Source of the DNA: Candidatus Woesearchaeota archaeon
GTDB lineage: Archaea > Nanobdellota > Nanobdellia > Woesearchaeales > GW2011-AR4
NCBI GenBank assembly: GCA_016185945.1
Contig: JACPMR010000010.1
Location: forward strand, 1-64,000
Length of the DNA stretch: 64,000 nucleotides
Direction of reading: 5' to 3'
Numbering within the stretch: the stretch's first letter is position 1; every line of letters begins with the position of its first letter. Position numbers and translations under genes: made by a program. The notes below the pieces were generated by a model. The model was not told the origin of the DNA, did no database searches, and saw only the letters and a list, made by a program, of their open reading frames with translations. Positions 41,531 to 50,476 of this stretch are shown piece by piece.

Positions 41531-43405
41531 CTATATATCACCTCTTCTTTTTATGTATATGAATTCAGTAGTCATGAACAAAAATGCCAACAGCAAAATC
41601 GTAAGCTCCAAGTTAAAATCGTGCTCTTTGGCTTGTCTTTCAAGCAGTTTCTCCCTTTCCTTATGTGCCTCAACCTTTGACGGCAGATTAACATCAGACT
41701 CTTTCTCGTCAATAAGATTGACTGCAAACCTTTTGTTGTCATACTCGTAAATACCAGAATAGTCCATTAAGAGTTTTGAGGTTGTGAGGCTTGACGAAGG
41801 CGTCTTTACTTTCTGCTCCTTTATCGTCGCAATTCTTCCAGTCTTATGATTGAAGTCCTTTATGTCCTCTGCGCCTACCATGAAGTTTATTATGGAGTTC
41901 CAGAATATGGGGTAGCTTGGCAGAGTCTTGAAGTCGCTTGCCTCGTCCAGAATACCATAAAATACAACCTTCCCCCTTTTCTTTTCGCCATAAACTATCA
42001 AGGAAGTTTTGTCATCAGCAGATGCAAATGTTACTGTGCCCTTTTTTGCTTCTGCCCCGAAGTAGGACGCAGCTGTCGTGAAGCATCTCTCTTTCTCAAA
42101 CTGCTTGGTTATCTGGTTTATGGTTTCAACGCAAATCTTTGTGGGCTTGTTTATTTTGTTCTTCAGCTCGACATTGAGCAGTCCGCCCATCCTTATCTCC
42201 TTCAAGTCCTCCTGTGCAGCTATTATCAAATTTCCGCCATTGTCAACATAATCTTCTATGTCTTCAAATGTGCCAGGCACAATTCCGTCCCTTTTATTTA
42301 CGTTGTTTATTTTGTAAACTATTATAATATCGTGTTTGTACGGCTCTATTTTTTGCTTCTTGCTGTTTATCGTGAGGACTGGAGGATACACGACATTCAG
42401 CTCAATGTCTTTTGCAGCTTCAAGCGCGTGCTCAAGGTTGCTGTTTTTTTCATTTGTGATGAGCAGCACAGAATTTTTTACTTTTGGCGGAGTGGCGATA
42501 TAAGCGACATCGTCAACCTCCAAGTCATCTTTTGGCTCCAGCTCTACTTTTGAAATGCCGAATGGCGTGTCGAAAATAAAATTTTCAATGGAGTTTGAGG
42601 CTATTCTGACGCTTGTCTGCGTTATAACCTTGCTGTCCTTTGATATTCTTATTGTTCTTTGCACCGGCTCATTGTTGAAGTTTTTTACATACACCTTAGT
42701 GTTGTACTTTGCAACTTCCAGCTTTATGACGCCTACATTTTTTGCATTATTCGATACATCAACAAACTCGGCTATTTTATCCTCTGACAACAGAGTGGCT
42801 TTCACGACTTCTATGTCAGGGCCTTCTGTGGCAAGGAAATCGCTGAATACAATAATTCTGCCTGGCTTATCGCCAAGTATGTCCTTTGCAAGAAGCAATG
42901 CATCGCCAAGATTTGTTGTTGTTGCTCTTGGCTTTATTTTGGAAAGCACATCAAGAGCAACATCTGTGTCCTCGTTTTCCAGAGCTATTAACGGCACGTT
43001 CTCAGCCATTATTATGCTGTTCCTTCCGCTTAGAACTTTCTTTGCCATTTCCACAGCTTTGTCAAATCTTGAAACTCCCTTTTCCTTTGCCTGCATCGAG
43101 GCGCTTACATCCAAAATAACCACTGTGTTTTCCAAAGTCACGTCATAGTTTAATGTCGCATAAGGCGCAGCTGCGACAAGCGCCAAGCCCAAAATCGAAA
43201 GCAGCTGCAATAAAAAAAGTAAGTTTGTCATTAATTTTTGAAAAAAGGCATATTGCTTCGATCTTTTGTTGTCCTGCATTATGAACATCAGGGAGGGGAT
43301 TATCTTGTCTTGCGGTTTTGGGCGCCTCAAGTAAAGAATTATGAAGATAATGACGCCTATCAAAGCCCACAATCCAATCGGCCTTTGGAATGGAAGAGCT
43401 ACCAT
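41531..43405 (-). CDS. BatA-like membrane protein with von Willebrand A domain
   Basis: 624 residues beginning MVALPFQRPIGLWALIGVI with N-terminal helices typical of the BatA/'aerotolerance' family, then RRPKPQDKIIPSL and a second helix pair (LLFLLQLLSILGLALVAAA). The vWA domain has TVVILDVSASMQAKEKG (intact DxSxS), TNLGDALLLAKDIL and IIVFSDFLATEG. A C-terminal helix (LTILLLAFLFMTTEFIYIKRR) anchors it. It probably starts the vWA-MoxR cluster, 10 nt after the AbrB-like gene. Confidence 0.82.
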   Translation of the reverse strand: MVALPFQRPIGLWALIGVIIFIILYLRRPKPQDKIIPSLMFIMQDNKRSKQYAFFQKLMTNLLFLLQLLSILGLALVAAAPYATLNYDVTLENTVVILDVSASMQAKEKGVSRFDKAVEMAKKVLSGRNSIIMAENVPLIALENEDTDVALDVLSKIKPRATTTNLGDALLLAKDILGDKPGRIIVFSDFLATEGPDIEVVKATLLSEDKIAEFVDVSNNAKNVGVIKLEVAKYNTKVYVKNFNNEPVQRTIRISKDSKVITQTSVRIASNSIENFIFDTPFGISKVELEPKDDLEVDDVAYIATPPKVKNSVLLITNEKNSNLEHALEAAKDIELNVVYPPVLTINSKKQKIEPYKHDIIIVYKINNVNKRDGIVPGTFEDIEDYVDNGGNLIIAAQEDLKEIRMGGLLNVELKNKINKPTKICVETINQITKQFEKERCFTTAASYFGAEAKKGTVTFASADDKTSLIVYGEKKRGKVVFYGILDEASDFKTLPSYPIFWNSIINFMVGAEDIKDFNHKTGRIATIKEQKVKTPSSSLTTSKLLMDYSGIYEYDNKRFAVNLIDEKESDVNLPSKVEAHKEREKLLERQAKEHDFNLELTILLLAFLFMTTEFIYIKRRGDI

Positions 43406-43415
43406 TTTGTTAATT

Positions 43416-43616
43416 TCACTTCTTTTTTTTCTTGAATATAAAATTTACTAGTTCTTTCGGGTTAACCAAATCCTTAACCAATATCAACATATCATTAAAC
43501 TCGTACCAGAATACTTCTGAATCCTTGCCTATCTTCAAGTCCTGCCTTGCCTCCTGCGGCAGTGTCAATTGCCCCTGCCTTGTCAGTTTCGCCTTGCCTA
43601 TAAATTTTGGTTCCAT
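43416..43616 (-). CDS. AbrB/SpoVT-fold small protein
   Basis: 66 residues: FIGKAKLTRQGQLTLPQEARQDLKIGKDSEVFWYEFNDMLILVKD is an AbrB-type swapped-hairpin DNA-binding domain; the tail is KKKKK. No toxin gene is next to it; instead it leads into the vWA-MoxR cluster after 10 nt, so it may regulate that cluster rather than be an antitoxin. That role is inferred from position only. Confidence 0.75.
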   Translation of the reverse strand: MEPKFIGKAKLTRQGQLTLPQEARQDLKIGKDSEVFWYEFNDMLILVKDLVNPKELVNFIFKKKKK

Positions 43617-43743
43617 TATTACTTTTAATATTTTTAATAAAAATAATACTAATTTTAGATTCTTTAAAATTATTATTTATAAAGGTTTCGGTTTTGATAT
43701 AAAAAGAAAGCTTTAAATATAAGTTCCATTTTTGGTTGATAAT

Positions 43744-43830
43744 ATGAGAAGTGCGATTTTGTCGTCAATAATGGAGTTTTTCTACACAACCTTAACTACT
43801 TCTACAACTACAACAGGCACAACAGCCTAA
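43744..43830 (+). CDS. leaderless 28-residue microprotein with Thr-rich tail
   Basis: ATG 43744 opens MRSAILSSIMEFFYTTLT followed by a run of Thr, Ser and Gly to TAA 43828. It has a TATA-like TTTAAATATAA at 43711-43721, about 25 nt before the ATG, and a T-rich run after the stop, so it looks like a complete transcription unit. The N-terminal half is amphipathic or hydrophobic. No homologue is recalled. It could also be a short noncoding RNA gene. Confidence 0.4.
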   Translation: MRSAILSSIMEFFYTTLTTSTTTTGTTA

Positions 43831-43918
43831 AGCTGTTTGCATTGTATAAAGTTTAATTTTTCTTTTTTTAAAATTATTCAATAGAATATATAAATCAAAC
43901 ACAAGCAAAAATCAAAAA

Positions 43919-45844
43919 ATGCCAAAAATCAAAATAACACTGCCGGATGGAAGCGTTAGGGAGTATAAGAAAGGGATTACAGCAGGAGATATAGCTTTTG
44001 ATATAGGAAAAAAACTCGGAGAAGATGCATTAATTGCAAGAATAAATGGCAAACTGAAGGACTTGTTTATTCCTATAAATGAGGATTCGGCTTTGCAAAT
44101 TATTACTTACAAAGACAAAGAAGGCATTGAAGTATTCCGCCACTCCACAGCCCATCTTCTTGCGCATGCTGTTGTTGAGCTTTTTCCGGAAGCAAAGCCC
44201 ACAATAGGGCCTGCAGTAGAAGAAGGTTTCTACTACGATTTCGGCGTAGTGTACCATTTCACTCCTGAAGATTTAGTCAAGATAGAGCAAAGAATGCACG
44301 AGATTGTGAAAAAAGACTGCAAAGTTGAGAGGATAGATATGACAGAAAGCGACGCAAAAAGAATTTTCAGGAGTAACAAGTACAAAATTGAACTGGTAGA
44401 AGAATTCCACAAGGCAAAGATGCCGATTAGCGCTTACAGGCAAGGAAATTTTATTGATTTATGTAGGGGCCCTCACATTGCCGACATTGGAAAAATAAAT
44501 GCATTCAAGCTGACAAAAGTAGCAGCAGCTTACTGGAGAAGCGACCCAAAAAATGACCAATTGCAAAGAATTTATGGCATAAGTTTTCCTGAAAAAGGAA
44601 TGCTTGATGCCCATTTGAAACAAATTGAAGAGGCAGAAAAGAGGGATCATAGGAAACTCGGCAAGGAACTTGAATGGTTTAATTTCTTTGAAGATTCTCC
44701 AGGCGCTCCGTTCTTCTATCCAAAAGGTACAATTATTTACAATCAATTGATAAATTTCATTAGGGAGGAATACAAGAAAAGAGGGTACGATGAAGTCGTT
44801 ACCCCTCTGCTTTATGAAAAATCACTCTGGGTCACTTCAGGGCATTGGGAGCATTTCCAAGAGCATATGTTCATATTAGAATCGGAAGGGAAAGAATATG
44901 CGTTAAAGCCAATGAACTGCCCATCACATGTTTTAATCTACAAAACAAAATCAAGAAGTTACAGAGATTTGCCATACAGGATTGCTGATTTTGCGTCATT
45001 GCACAGGAACGAGCTTTCAGGGGTTCTTTCCGGCTTGACAAGAGTCAGGAAAATGTCGCAGGATGACGCGCATATATTCATAACGCCAGAGCAAATAGAG
45101 GAAGAAATTTTCAGAGTGCTGGATTTTACAAATTATATCTACAAAGAGGTTTTTGATTTTGAGTACAGTGTTGAATTAAGTACAAGGCCTGAAAAATTTA
45201 TGGGAAATATTAATGACTGGAACAAAGCAGAAGAAGCCCTGAAAAAAGCGCTCGAAAAAAAGGAAATAAAATATGAAATCAAATCAGGGGAAGGAGCTTT
45301 TTATGGGCCAAAAGTTGACTACCACATTAAGGATGCAATCGGAAGAAGCTGGCAGCTTGCAACAATTCAGCTTGACTTTCAATTGCCAGAGAGGTTTGAC
45401 GCGACTTACGTCGGGGCAGACAACTCAAAACATATAGTTGTGATGATTCATCGAGCTTTACTTGGCTCAATTGAAAGGTTCATTGGAATCTTGGTTGAGC
45501 ACTATGCAGGCAGGCTTCCTTTATGGTTGGCGCCCGCTCAGGCTAGAATATTGACTGTTGCCGACAGGTTTGAGAGTTACGCCAACAAAGTAAAAGAAAA
45601 ATTTGAGAAAAATAATTTAAGGATTGAAGCTGATTTTAGGGCAGAAAGCGTCGGCTATAAAGTAAGAGAAGCACAGGCGCAAAAAATCCCATTAATCCTG
45701 ACTGTTGGCGAGAAAGAAGAAAAGAATGGAACTGTTGCATTAAGAACTCTTGACAACAAGGTTTATTTTGACGTCAAGATTGACGATTTGCTTAAAAAGG
45801 CAGTGAAAAATATTGAGGAGAGGAAAGTTAGGTTTGAATTATAG
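43919..45844 (+). CDS. thrS: threonyl-tRNA synthetase, bacterial-type
   Basis: 641 residues. An N-terminal TGS domain (MPKIKITLPDGSVREYKKG), the second-domain editing region (HSTAHLLAHAVVELFPEAKP; the HxxxH and later FIDLCRGPH ligands), the class II core (motif 2 around FASLHRNELSGVLSGL; zinc ligands in LKPMNCPSHVLIYK; motif 3 in IHRALLGSIERFIG) and the C-terminal anticodon domain. A TGS-containing form is the bacterial/eukaryal architecture, seen in many DPANN archaea rather than the standard archaeal enzyme. A TATA-like AATATATAAAT lies about 25 nt before the ATG. Confidence 0.96.
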   Translation: MPKIKITLPDGSVREYKKGITAGDIAFDIGKKLGEDALIARINGKLKDLFIPINEDSALQIITYKDKEGIEVFRHSTAHLLAHAVVELFPEAKPTIGPAVEEGFYYDFGVVYHFTPEDLVKIEQRMHEIVKKDCKVERIDMTESDAKRIFRSNKYKIELVEEFHKAKMPISAYRQGNFIDLCRGPHIADIGKINAFKLTKVAAAYWRSDPKNDQLQRIYGISFPEKGMLDAHLKQIEEAEKRDHRKLGKELEWFNFFEDSPGAPFFYPKGTIIYNQLINFIREEYKKRGYDEVVTPLLYEKSLWVTSGHWEHFQEHMFILESEGKEYALKPMNCPSHVLIYKTKSRSYRDLPYRIADFASLHRNELSGVLSGLTRVRKMSQDDAHIFITPEQIEEEIFRVLDFTNYIYKEVFDFEYSVELSTRPEKFMGNINDWNKAEEALKKALEKKEIKYEIKSGEGAFYGPKVDYHIKDAIGRSWQLATIQLDFQLPERFDATYVGADNSKHIVVMIHRALLGSIERFIGILVEHYAGRLPLWLAPAQARILTVADRFESYANKVKEKFEKNNLRIEADFRAESVGYKVREAQAQKIPLILTVGEKEEKNGTVALRTLDNKVYFDVKIDDLLKKAVKNIEERKVRFEL

Positions 45845-45859
45845 TTTTAAAAGTTTTTC

Positions 45860-47860
45860 TTAATTCCCAAAATCTAAAACTTTTAATCTCTCCAATTTAT
45901 CCAAATCATTAAGTTGCAATCTATTGTCTGACAAAGTGTATAAAACATTTTCTATGTAAAGGCTTCTTTTTATTGACGAATCTCCTCCAAAATAATAGCC
46001 GCTTTTCTTAAATGCCTCATCATCATCGTAATGAGTTACTCTCCCTCTTAAATCAAATCCATCTTCAAGAGTTATGTCATAGACATAAGCCCCTTGGAAT
46101 GTAAATTCTCCATATTGGTAAGGACTACTTCTTTCACCTTTTATTTCTGCAAGTGTAATTGGAATTACTAACAAGCTTTTATCTTTGTCAAAAAGAAAAG
46201 CTTTATGGTCTCTTAATACAGGACTATCTGTTCCTCTGTCACCAATAACAACTTTATACATTTCAATTGGATGTTCTACATCGCTTACATCAAATATTGC
46301 CATTTTAATTCCTCGATACCATGCAAAGTCAATTTCTCTTTGTTGCTTGAGATTTTCGTCTGCTTCCACTGTATCTTTGCCAATTCCAATCAGATGAGTT
46401 TCATCGTAAGGATGTATGTAATCAGAATAGCCTGGAATTTTTAATTTTCCTAAAACAGAGGGTTTTTCATGATCAGACAAGTCAATCACAAACAATGGGT
46501 CAATCTTTTTGAAAGTGACAACATACCCTTTTTTGCCCATAAACCTTACAGAATAGATTTTTTCGCCAGGCGCTAAATCTTCCAAAGAGCCAACAACTTT
46601 TAGAGCTTCATCAAGCACATACACATTATTGCTAGATTTTTTGTTTCTATCCCAGACTTCACCTATTGTTGTTGCAATTCTAAAATGATTATCAAATTCG
46701 TCCATTGAAAACTGGTTTAGGATACGACCCTTTACTTCACCTGTGCCTAAATATTTAATCTTGCCGTTATCTAATGCAAATTTTGTTATAATTGTTTTCT
46801 CAGCAGAATCTTCTGTCAATTTTCCAAATTCATTATATCTTGACCAAGTAGTTTGAGCAATGTACAGGTTTTCGAGAGATGCATAAACATTTTGTCCACT
46901 GCCTACAATGACCTCTTTTTCTATCGCTTTGTTTTCATTACTCATTGATATTGATGCAATTGTAATAAAGTTATTAGCTTGGATAGGTTCGATATAACCA
47001 ATTTCAGTGCATTTTGAGATTGGATTAAAATCTTTAAATTCTTGATTATTACCTTTGCTCTCTCTGTATAACGGAATAATATTCTCGCAAGAAGAATTCT
47101 CTTTATAATAATGTGGATAGGAATTTACAACAAAATAAACATCAGGGCCAATTTTTCTTGATGTTAAATAATTTCCTTCAAAATCTACTGTTCTTAATAA
47201 CTTAGGATTTTCTTTGTCTGAAATATCGTATAACTTTACTGACACAGCTCCTACATATCGTGGGTAAGGTACTGCTCTTATTGGCTCCCCGATCCTTACA
47301 ACTGGTTCATCAAAGTTATAATTTGAATAACCAAAAAGAAGTAATCTATTATTATGAATAAATAACTCATTTGGCACAAAATTATTTAATTTTGTAGTTG
47401 AGAGTGTATCAACATCACTAGCTGGATAAGCTTTTACAATAACAAGGTTGCTTTTTGCAATTGTATAAATGTAATCTCCATCTGTTTTTATTATGTCGGC
47501 TTCATCAACTCCCGCTACTTGAATGTTTGTTTCTGAAAAATCTCTTGTTGAAGATGCTTGCACCGATGCTTGCTCAGCAACTGCAAGTGTTTTTGCTACT
47601 CGCGGTGACAAGGTTTCTGCGAATATCTCTCTTCCTTGTGTTCTAGCTTCTTCAAAAGCTTTAACAAGCTCTTCTCCTGACTTAAATCTAGGAAGGTTAT
47701 CAATTTTTTTATTATTTGGTTTAATCTCTATTTTAAATTCTGTAATATTATTTATTTTTGGGTTTTCTGGTTGTTTAATTTCTATTTCACGAGCACTTAA
47801 AATAAATAAAATTGATAAAACAAATATAATACTGAAAATGACTTTATTTTCAAATCTCAT
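45860..47860 (-). CDS. secreted protein with C-terminal beta-propeller domain
   Basis: 666 residues from ATG 47860 (GTGAT precedes it by 4 nt). A signal peptide or anchor (FSIIFVLSILFILSA) is followed by SETNIQVAGVDEADIIKTDGDYIYTIA, the signature of a family of secreted archaeal and bacterial beta-propeller proteins (PF09826-like), then repeated blades such as GSLEDLAPGEKIYSVRFMGKKGYVVTF and a terminal VLYTLSDNRLQLNDL. The function of this family is not established. The next gene upstream on the same strand encodes a membrane-tethered ArsR regulator. Confidence 0.88.
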   Translation of the reverse strand: MRFENKVIFSIIFVLSILFILSAREIEIKQPENPKINNITEFKIEIKPNNKKIDNLPRFKSGEELVKAFEEARTQGREIFAETLSPRVAKTLAVAEQASVQASSTRDFSETNIQVAGVDEADIIKTDGDYIYTIAKSNLVIVKAYPASDVDTLSTTKLNNFVPNELFIHNNRLLLFGYSNYNFDEPVVRIGEPIRAVPYPRYVGAVSVKLYDISDKENPKLLRTVDFEGNYLTSRKIGPDVYFVVNSYPHYYKENSSCENIIPLYRESKGNNQEFKDFNPISKCTEIGYIEPIQANNFITIASISMSNENKAIEKEVIVGSGQNVYASLENLYIAQTTWSRYNEFGKLTEDSAEKTIITKFALDNGKIKYLGTGEVKGRILNQFSMDEFDNHFRIATTIGEVWDRNKKSSNNVYVLDEALKVVGSLEDLAPGEKIYSVRFMGKKGYVVTFKKIDPLFVIDLSDHEKPSVLGKLKIPGYSDYIHPYDETHLIGIGKDTVEADENLKQQREIDFAWYRGIKMAIFDVSDVEHPIEMYKVVIGDRGTDSPVLRDHKAFLFDKDKSLLVIPITLAEIKGERSSPYQYGEFTFQGAYVYDITLEDGFDLRGRVTHYDDDEAFKKSGYYFGGDSSIKRSLYIENVLYTLSDNRLQLNDLDKLERLKVLDFGN

Positions 47861-47931
47861 TTTTATCACAATTTATTGTAATATGTTTGTATATAAATAC
47901 CTGTTTATAACTTCAAATCGATTAGAAGTCA

Positions 47932-48675
47932 TCAATCGAAATTTTTTCTATATGATCTCATAACAAAATAAACAACCAAAGCAAATATCGCACCTATTAA
48001 GAACCACAAAGCAATATTTGACCAAATTGAAGTAGGGGTTGTTAAAGTTTGTGTTGTAACTTCCTGAGGCAGCAAATATTCAGTTGTTTTATTAGTAACG
48101 TTTTGAAGGACTAAAGGTGCTTTAATAGCTTCTTCCTGTGCTTTTTGTACTGCTGCTACTTGAGCAGCAGATGCGGCTTCTTTGATCAATGGAGCTGATT
48201 CAGCAACTTTTTGTGTAATCAGTGTTTCCCTCACTAAAGTTTGTTTCGTTTCTGTGAACATTTTAGTGGCACCCTCATAGACAAAAAACTTCTTGAAATA
48301 TTGGATAACAAGCGCTGCAGCACCTACAATAGGTACAATAGGTAAAATGCTCTTTAGTTTTTCTTTTATTCCAAAAGTCTTTTTTGGGGCTATTATAATA
48401 TACTTATTAGCCAGTCTGTAATGATTTACTTCCTTACCTTTTTCGCTGTAATGAAACTCTTTGACTTGTATCAATCCAGTCTCCATAAGTTGCTGAAGAT
48501 TGTAATGAACAGTCGAGATAGGCAGTCCGAGTTTTTCTGCTAGCTCCGACTCTGTTGCATCCTTGGTTGATAAATATTCCAATATTTTTCTGCAAGATTC
48601 ATTGCTAATAACATTTGAAATCTTCTTTATCTTTGCATCTTCCAAAGATAATAAAAGGAAGTTTTTATTCGCCAT
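47932..48675 (-). CDS. ArsR-like winged-helix regulator tethered to the membrane
   Basis: 247 residues starting MANKNFLLLSLEDAK at 48675; a TATA-like TATATA at about 48699-48706 places the transcript start at this ATG. The N-terminal wHTH (ISNESCRKILEYLSTKDATESELAEKLGLPISTVHYNLQQL; split here for reading) matches ArsR/HTH_20 regulators. A first membrane helix (ILPIVPIVGAAALVIQYF) and a last one (IALWFLIGAIFALVVYFVM) enclose an Ala-rich external linker. It could sense an envelope signal and control the adjacent beta-propeller gene. Confidence 0.8.
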   Translation of the reverse strand: MANKNFLLLSLEDAKIKKISNVISNESCRKILEYLSTKDATESELAEKLGLPISTVHYNLQQLMETGLIQVKEFHYSEKGKEVNHYRLANKYIIIAPKKTFGIKEKLKSILPIVPIVGAAALVIQYFKKFFVYEGATKMFTETKQTLVRETLITQKVAESAPLIKEAASAAQVAAVQKAQEEAIKAPLVLQNVTNKTTEYLLPQEVTTQTLTTPTSIWSNIALWFLIGAIFALVVYFVMRSYRKNFD

Positions 48676-48805
48676 ACAAAGAGAATTAAGATTTCCTTTA
48701 TATATAGTTTTGCATAGTTTCAAATTGGTTTGAAGTTTTAGGCTAATTCTGACCTAGTAACGAAAAACATATATCTTTATAAATAAAAATTCATACCATT
48801 GAATT

Positions 48806-50155
48806 ATGGTCCTAGAAAAACTCGGCGAATCTCTAAAAAACACCCTGCAGAAAATAGCTAAATCTTTGTTTGTAGATGAAAAACTTATTAATGAACTAAT
48901 CAAAGATATACAAAGAGCGTTATTACAGGCAGATGTTAATGTAAAGCTTGTTTTTGACTTGACTGAAAAGATAAAAAAAAGGGCGCTTGAAGAGGAGTCG
49001 CCAAAAGGCTTGACAAAAAAAGAGCAGATAATCAATATTGTGTACGAAGAATTGGTTAGTTTTTTAGGAAAAGAACAACACAAAATAGAAGTCACACAAA
49101 AGCCATTCAAAATAATGCTTATTGGCTTGTTTGGCTCTGGCAAAACTACAACAACCGGCAAACTTGCAAAATTCTATACAAAGCGCGGCTTTAAGGTTGC
49201 ACTTGTCGGCTTGGACATCCATCGTCCTGCTGCAATGGAGCAGATTGAGCAGGTTGGAAAACAAGCTGGAATAAAAGTATTTCTTGATAAAAGAATTAAA
49301 AATCCAACAGAGATATGGAATAAATTCAAAGACGAGTACAAAAATTTTGATGTTCTAATCGTAGATACGGCAGGAAGAGATGCTTTATCAAAGGAATTGA
49401 TTAATGAAATTGAGGAAGTAAATAAGGAAATACAGCCAAATGAAAATTTGCTTGTGATTTCCGCTGACATAGGGCAGGCTGCTCAAAAACAGGCAGAGCA
49501 GTTCCACAAAAGCTGCGGCATAACTGGAATTATAGTTTCAAAGATGGATGGAACTGCAAAAGGCGGAGGAGCTTTGACTGCATGCTCTGTCTCTGGAGCT
49601 CCAATAAAATTTATCGGAATAGGAGAAAAAATTGATGACTTTGAGCAGTTTAATCCTCAAGGATTTGTCGGCAGATTGCTTGGCATGGGTGATTTAGAGG
49701 CATTGCTTGAAAAAGCAAAAGAAGTTATCAAGGTTGAGGACGCAGAAGATTTGGGAAAGAGATTTTTGAAGGGCGAATTTAATTTAATTGACTTGTATGA
49801 GCAGATGGAAGCCATGTCAAAGATGGGCCCATTAAGCCAGATTGTTGAGATGATTCCCGGGTTTTCACAACTTAAACTGCCAAAGGAAATGCTTCAAGTT
49901 CAGGAATCAAAATTAAAAAAATGGAAGATTGCAATGCTGAGCTTTACAAAGAGAGAACTGGAAGAACCCGAAATTGTAGATTCAAGCAGGATAGAGAGAA
50001 TTTCAAAAGGCTCAGGCATTCCATCTTCTGAGATTAGGGATTTAATCAAGCAATATAAACAATCAAAAAAAATGGTGAAGATGCTCAAGGGCAGCAAAGG
50101 CGACCTTTCAAAGATTATGAAGAAGTTCGGGGGAAAGCTGCCGATGGGAGGTTAA
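48806..50155 (+). CDS. signal recognition particle protein SRP54
   Basis: 449-residue SRP GTPase. N domain (residues 1-90), G domain with P-loop LIGLFGSGKTTTTGKLA, VGLDIHRPAAMEQ, VDTAGRDALSKEL and SKMDGTAKGGGAL, then the methionine-containing M domain (MEAMSKMGPLSQIVEMIPGF; GSGIPSSEIRDLIKQY) that binds SRP RNA and signal peptides. It ends FGGKLPMGG. A TATA-like CTTTATAAAT lies about 25 nt upstream. It pairs with FtsY at 16346. No SRP RNA gene was recognised in the window. Confidence 0.95.
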   Translation: MVLEKLGESLKNTLQKIAKSLFVDEKLINELIKDIQRALLQADVNVKLVFDLTEKIKKRALEEESPKGLTKKEQIINIVYEELVSFLGKEQHKIEVTQKPFKIMLIGLFGSGKTTTTGKLAKFYTKRGFKVALVGLDIHRPAAMEQIEQVGKQAGIKVFLDKRIKNPTEIWNKFKDEYKNFDVLIVDTAGRDALSKELINEIEEVNKEIQPNENLLVISADIGQAAQKQAEQFHKSCGITGIIVSKMDGTAKGGGALTACSVSGAPIKFIGIGEKIDDFEQFNPQGFVGRLLGMGDLEALLEKAKEVIKVEDAEDLGKRFLKGEFNLIDLYEQMEAMSKMGPLSQIVEMIPGFSQLKLPKEMLQVQESKLKKWKIAMLSFTKRELEEPEIVDSSRIERISKGSGIPSSEIRDLIKQYKQSKKMVKMLKGSKGDLSKIMKKFGGKLPMGG

Positions 50156-50169
50156 GTTTATTAGATAAT

Positions 50170-50449
50170 ATGTCTAAGAAGTTTTAAGCAAACAAATGAT
50201 TATTCTTTATATATACGACCCTCTGAAATAATTGCTATTAACGATGAATGGCTTTCTAAAGGTAAAGAATACGCGCTTGCCAGTATTAGGGCGAAAATTG
50301 AGGGAGGTATAAAAAATTTGACAGAATATGTGAGAATTATAGACCAAGCACCTCTGCCTGAAGCTCACAAAGCAGCATTAAGAAATATTGCTTGGACATA
50401 TGCTATGGAACTTCAAAAAGGGTTAGAAGGGATAGGTACAAAGATGTAA
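50170..50449 (+). pseudogene. hypothetical protein, frameshifted at a T4 run
   Basis: ATG 50170 reads MSKKF then stops. If one T of the TTTT at 50182-50185 is removed, the frame continues KQTNDYSLYIRPSEIIAIN ... LEGIGTKM to TAA 50447-50449, about 92 residues. The downstream frame is open for about 90 codons without any ATG of its own until near its end, which supports a single gene with one extra base. It is a helical, charged protein; the family is not recognised. It starts 14 nt after the SRP54 stop. A sequencing error is possible. Confidence 0.5.
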
Positions 50450-50476
50450 ATAGAGATTGGTTATTATAATCTTTTT

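Noticed and set aside
42555-43148. 197-residue plus-strand frame in the BatA-like gene
   Set aside because: It lies wholly inside a clear vWA gene on the other strand and has no promoter or motif. The same applies to 6387-6935, 30293-30700 and 41846-42553.
50244-50300. Short ATG frame after SRP54
   Set aside because: It ends after about 18 codons in the wrong frame; the long open frame around it is explained by a single-base shift in 50170-50449.
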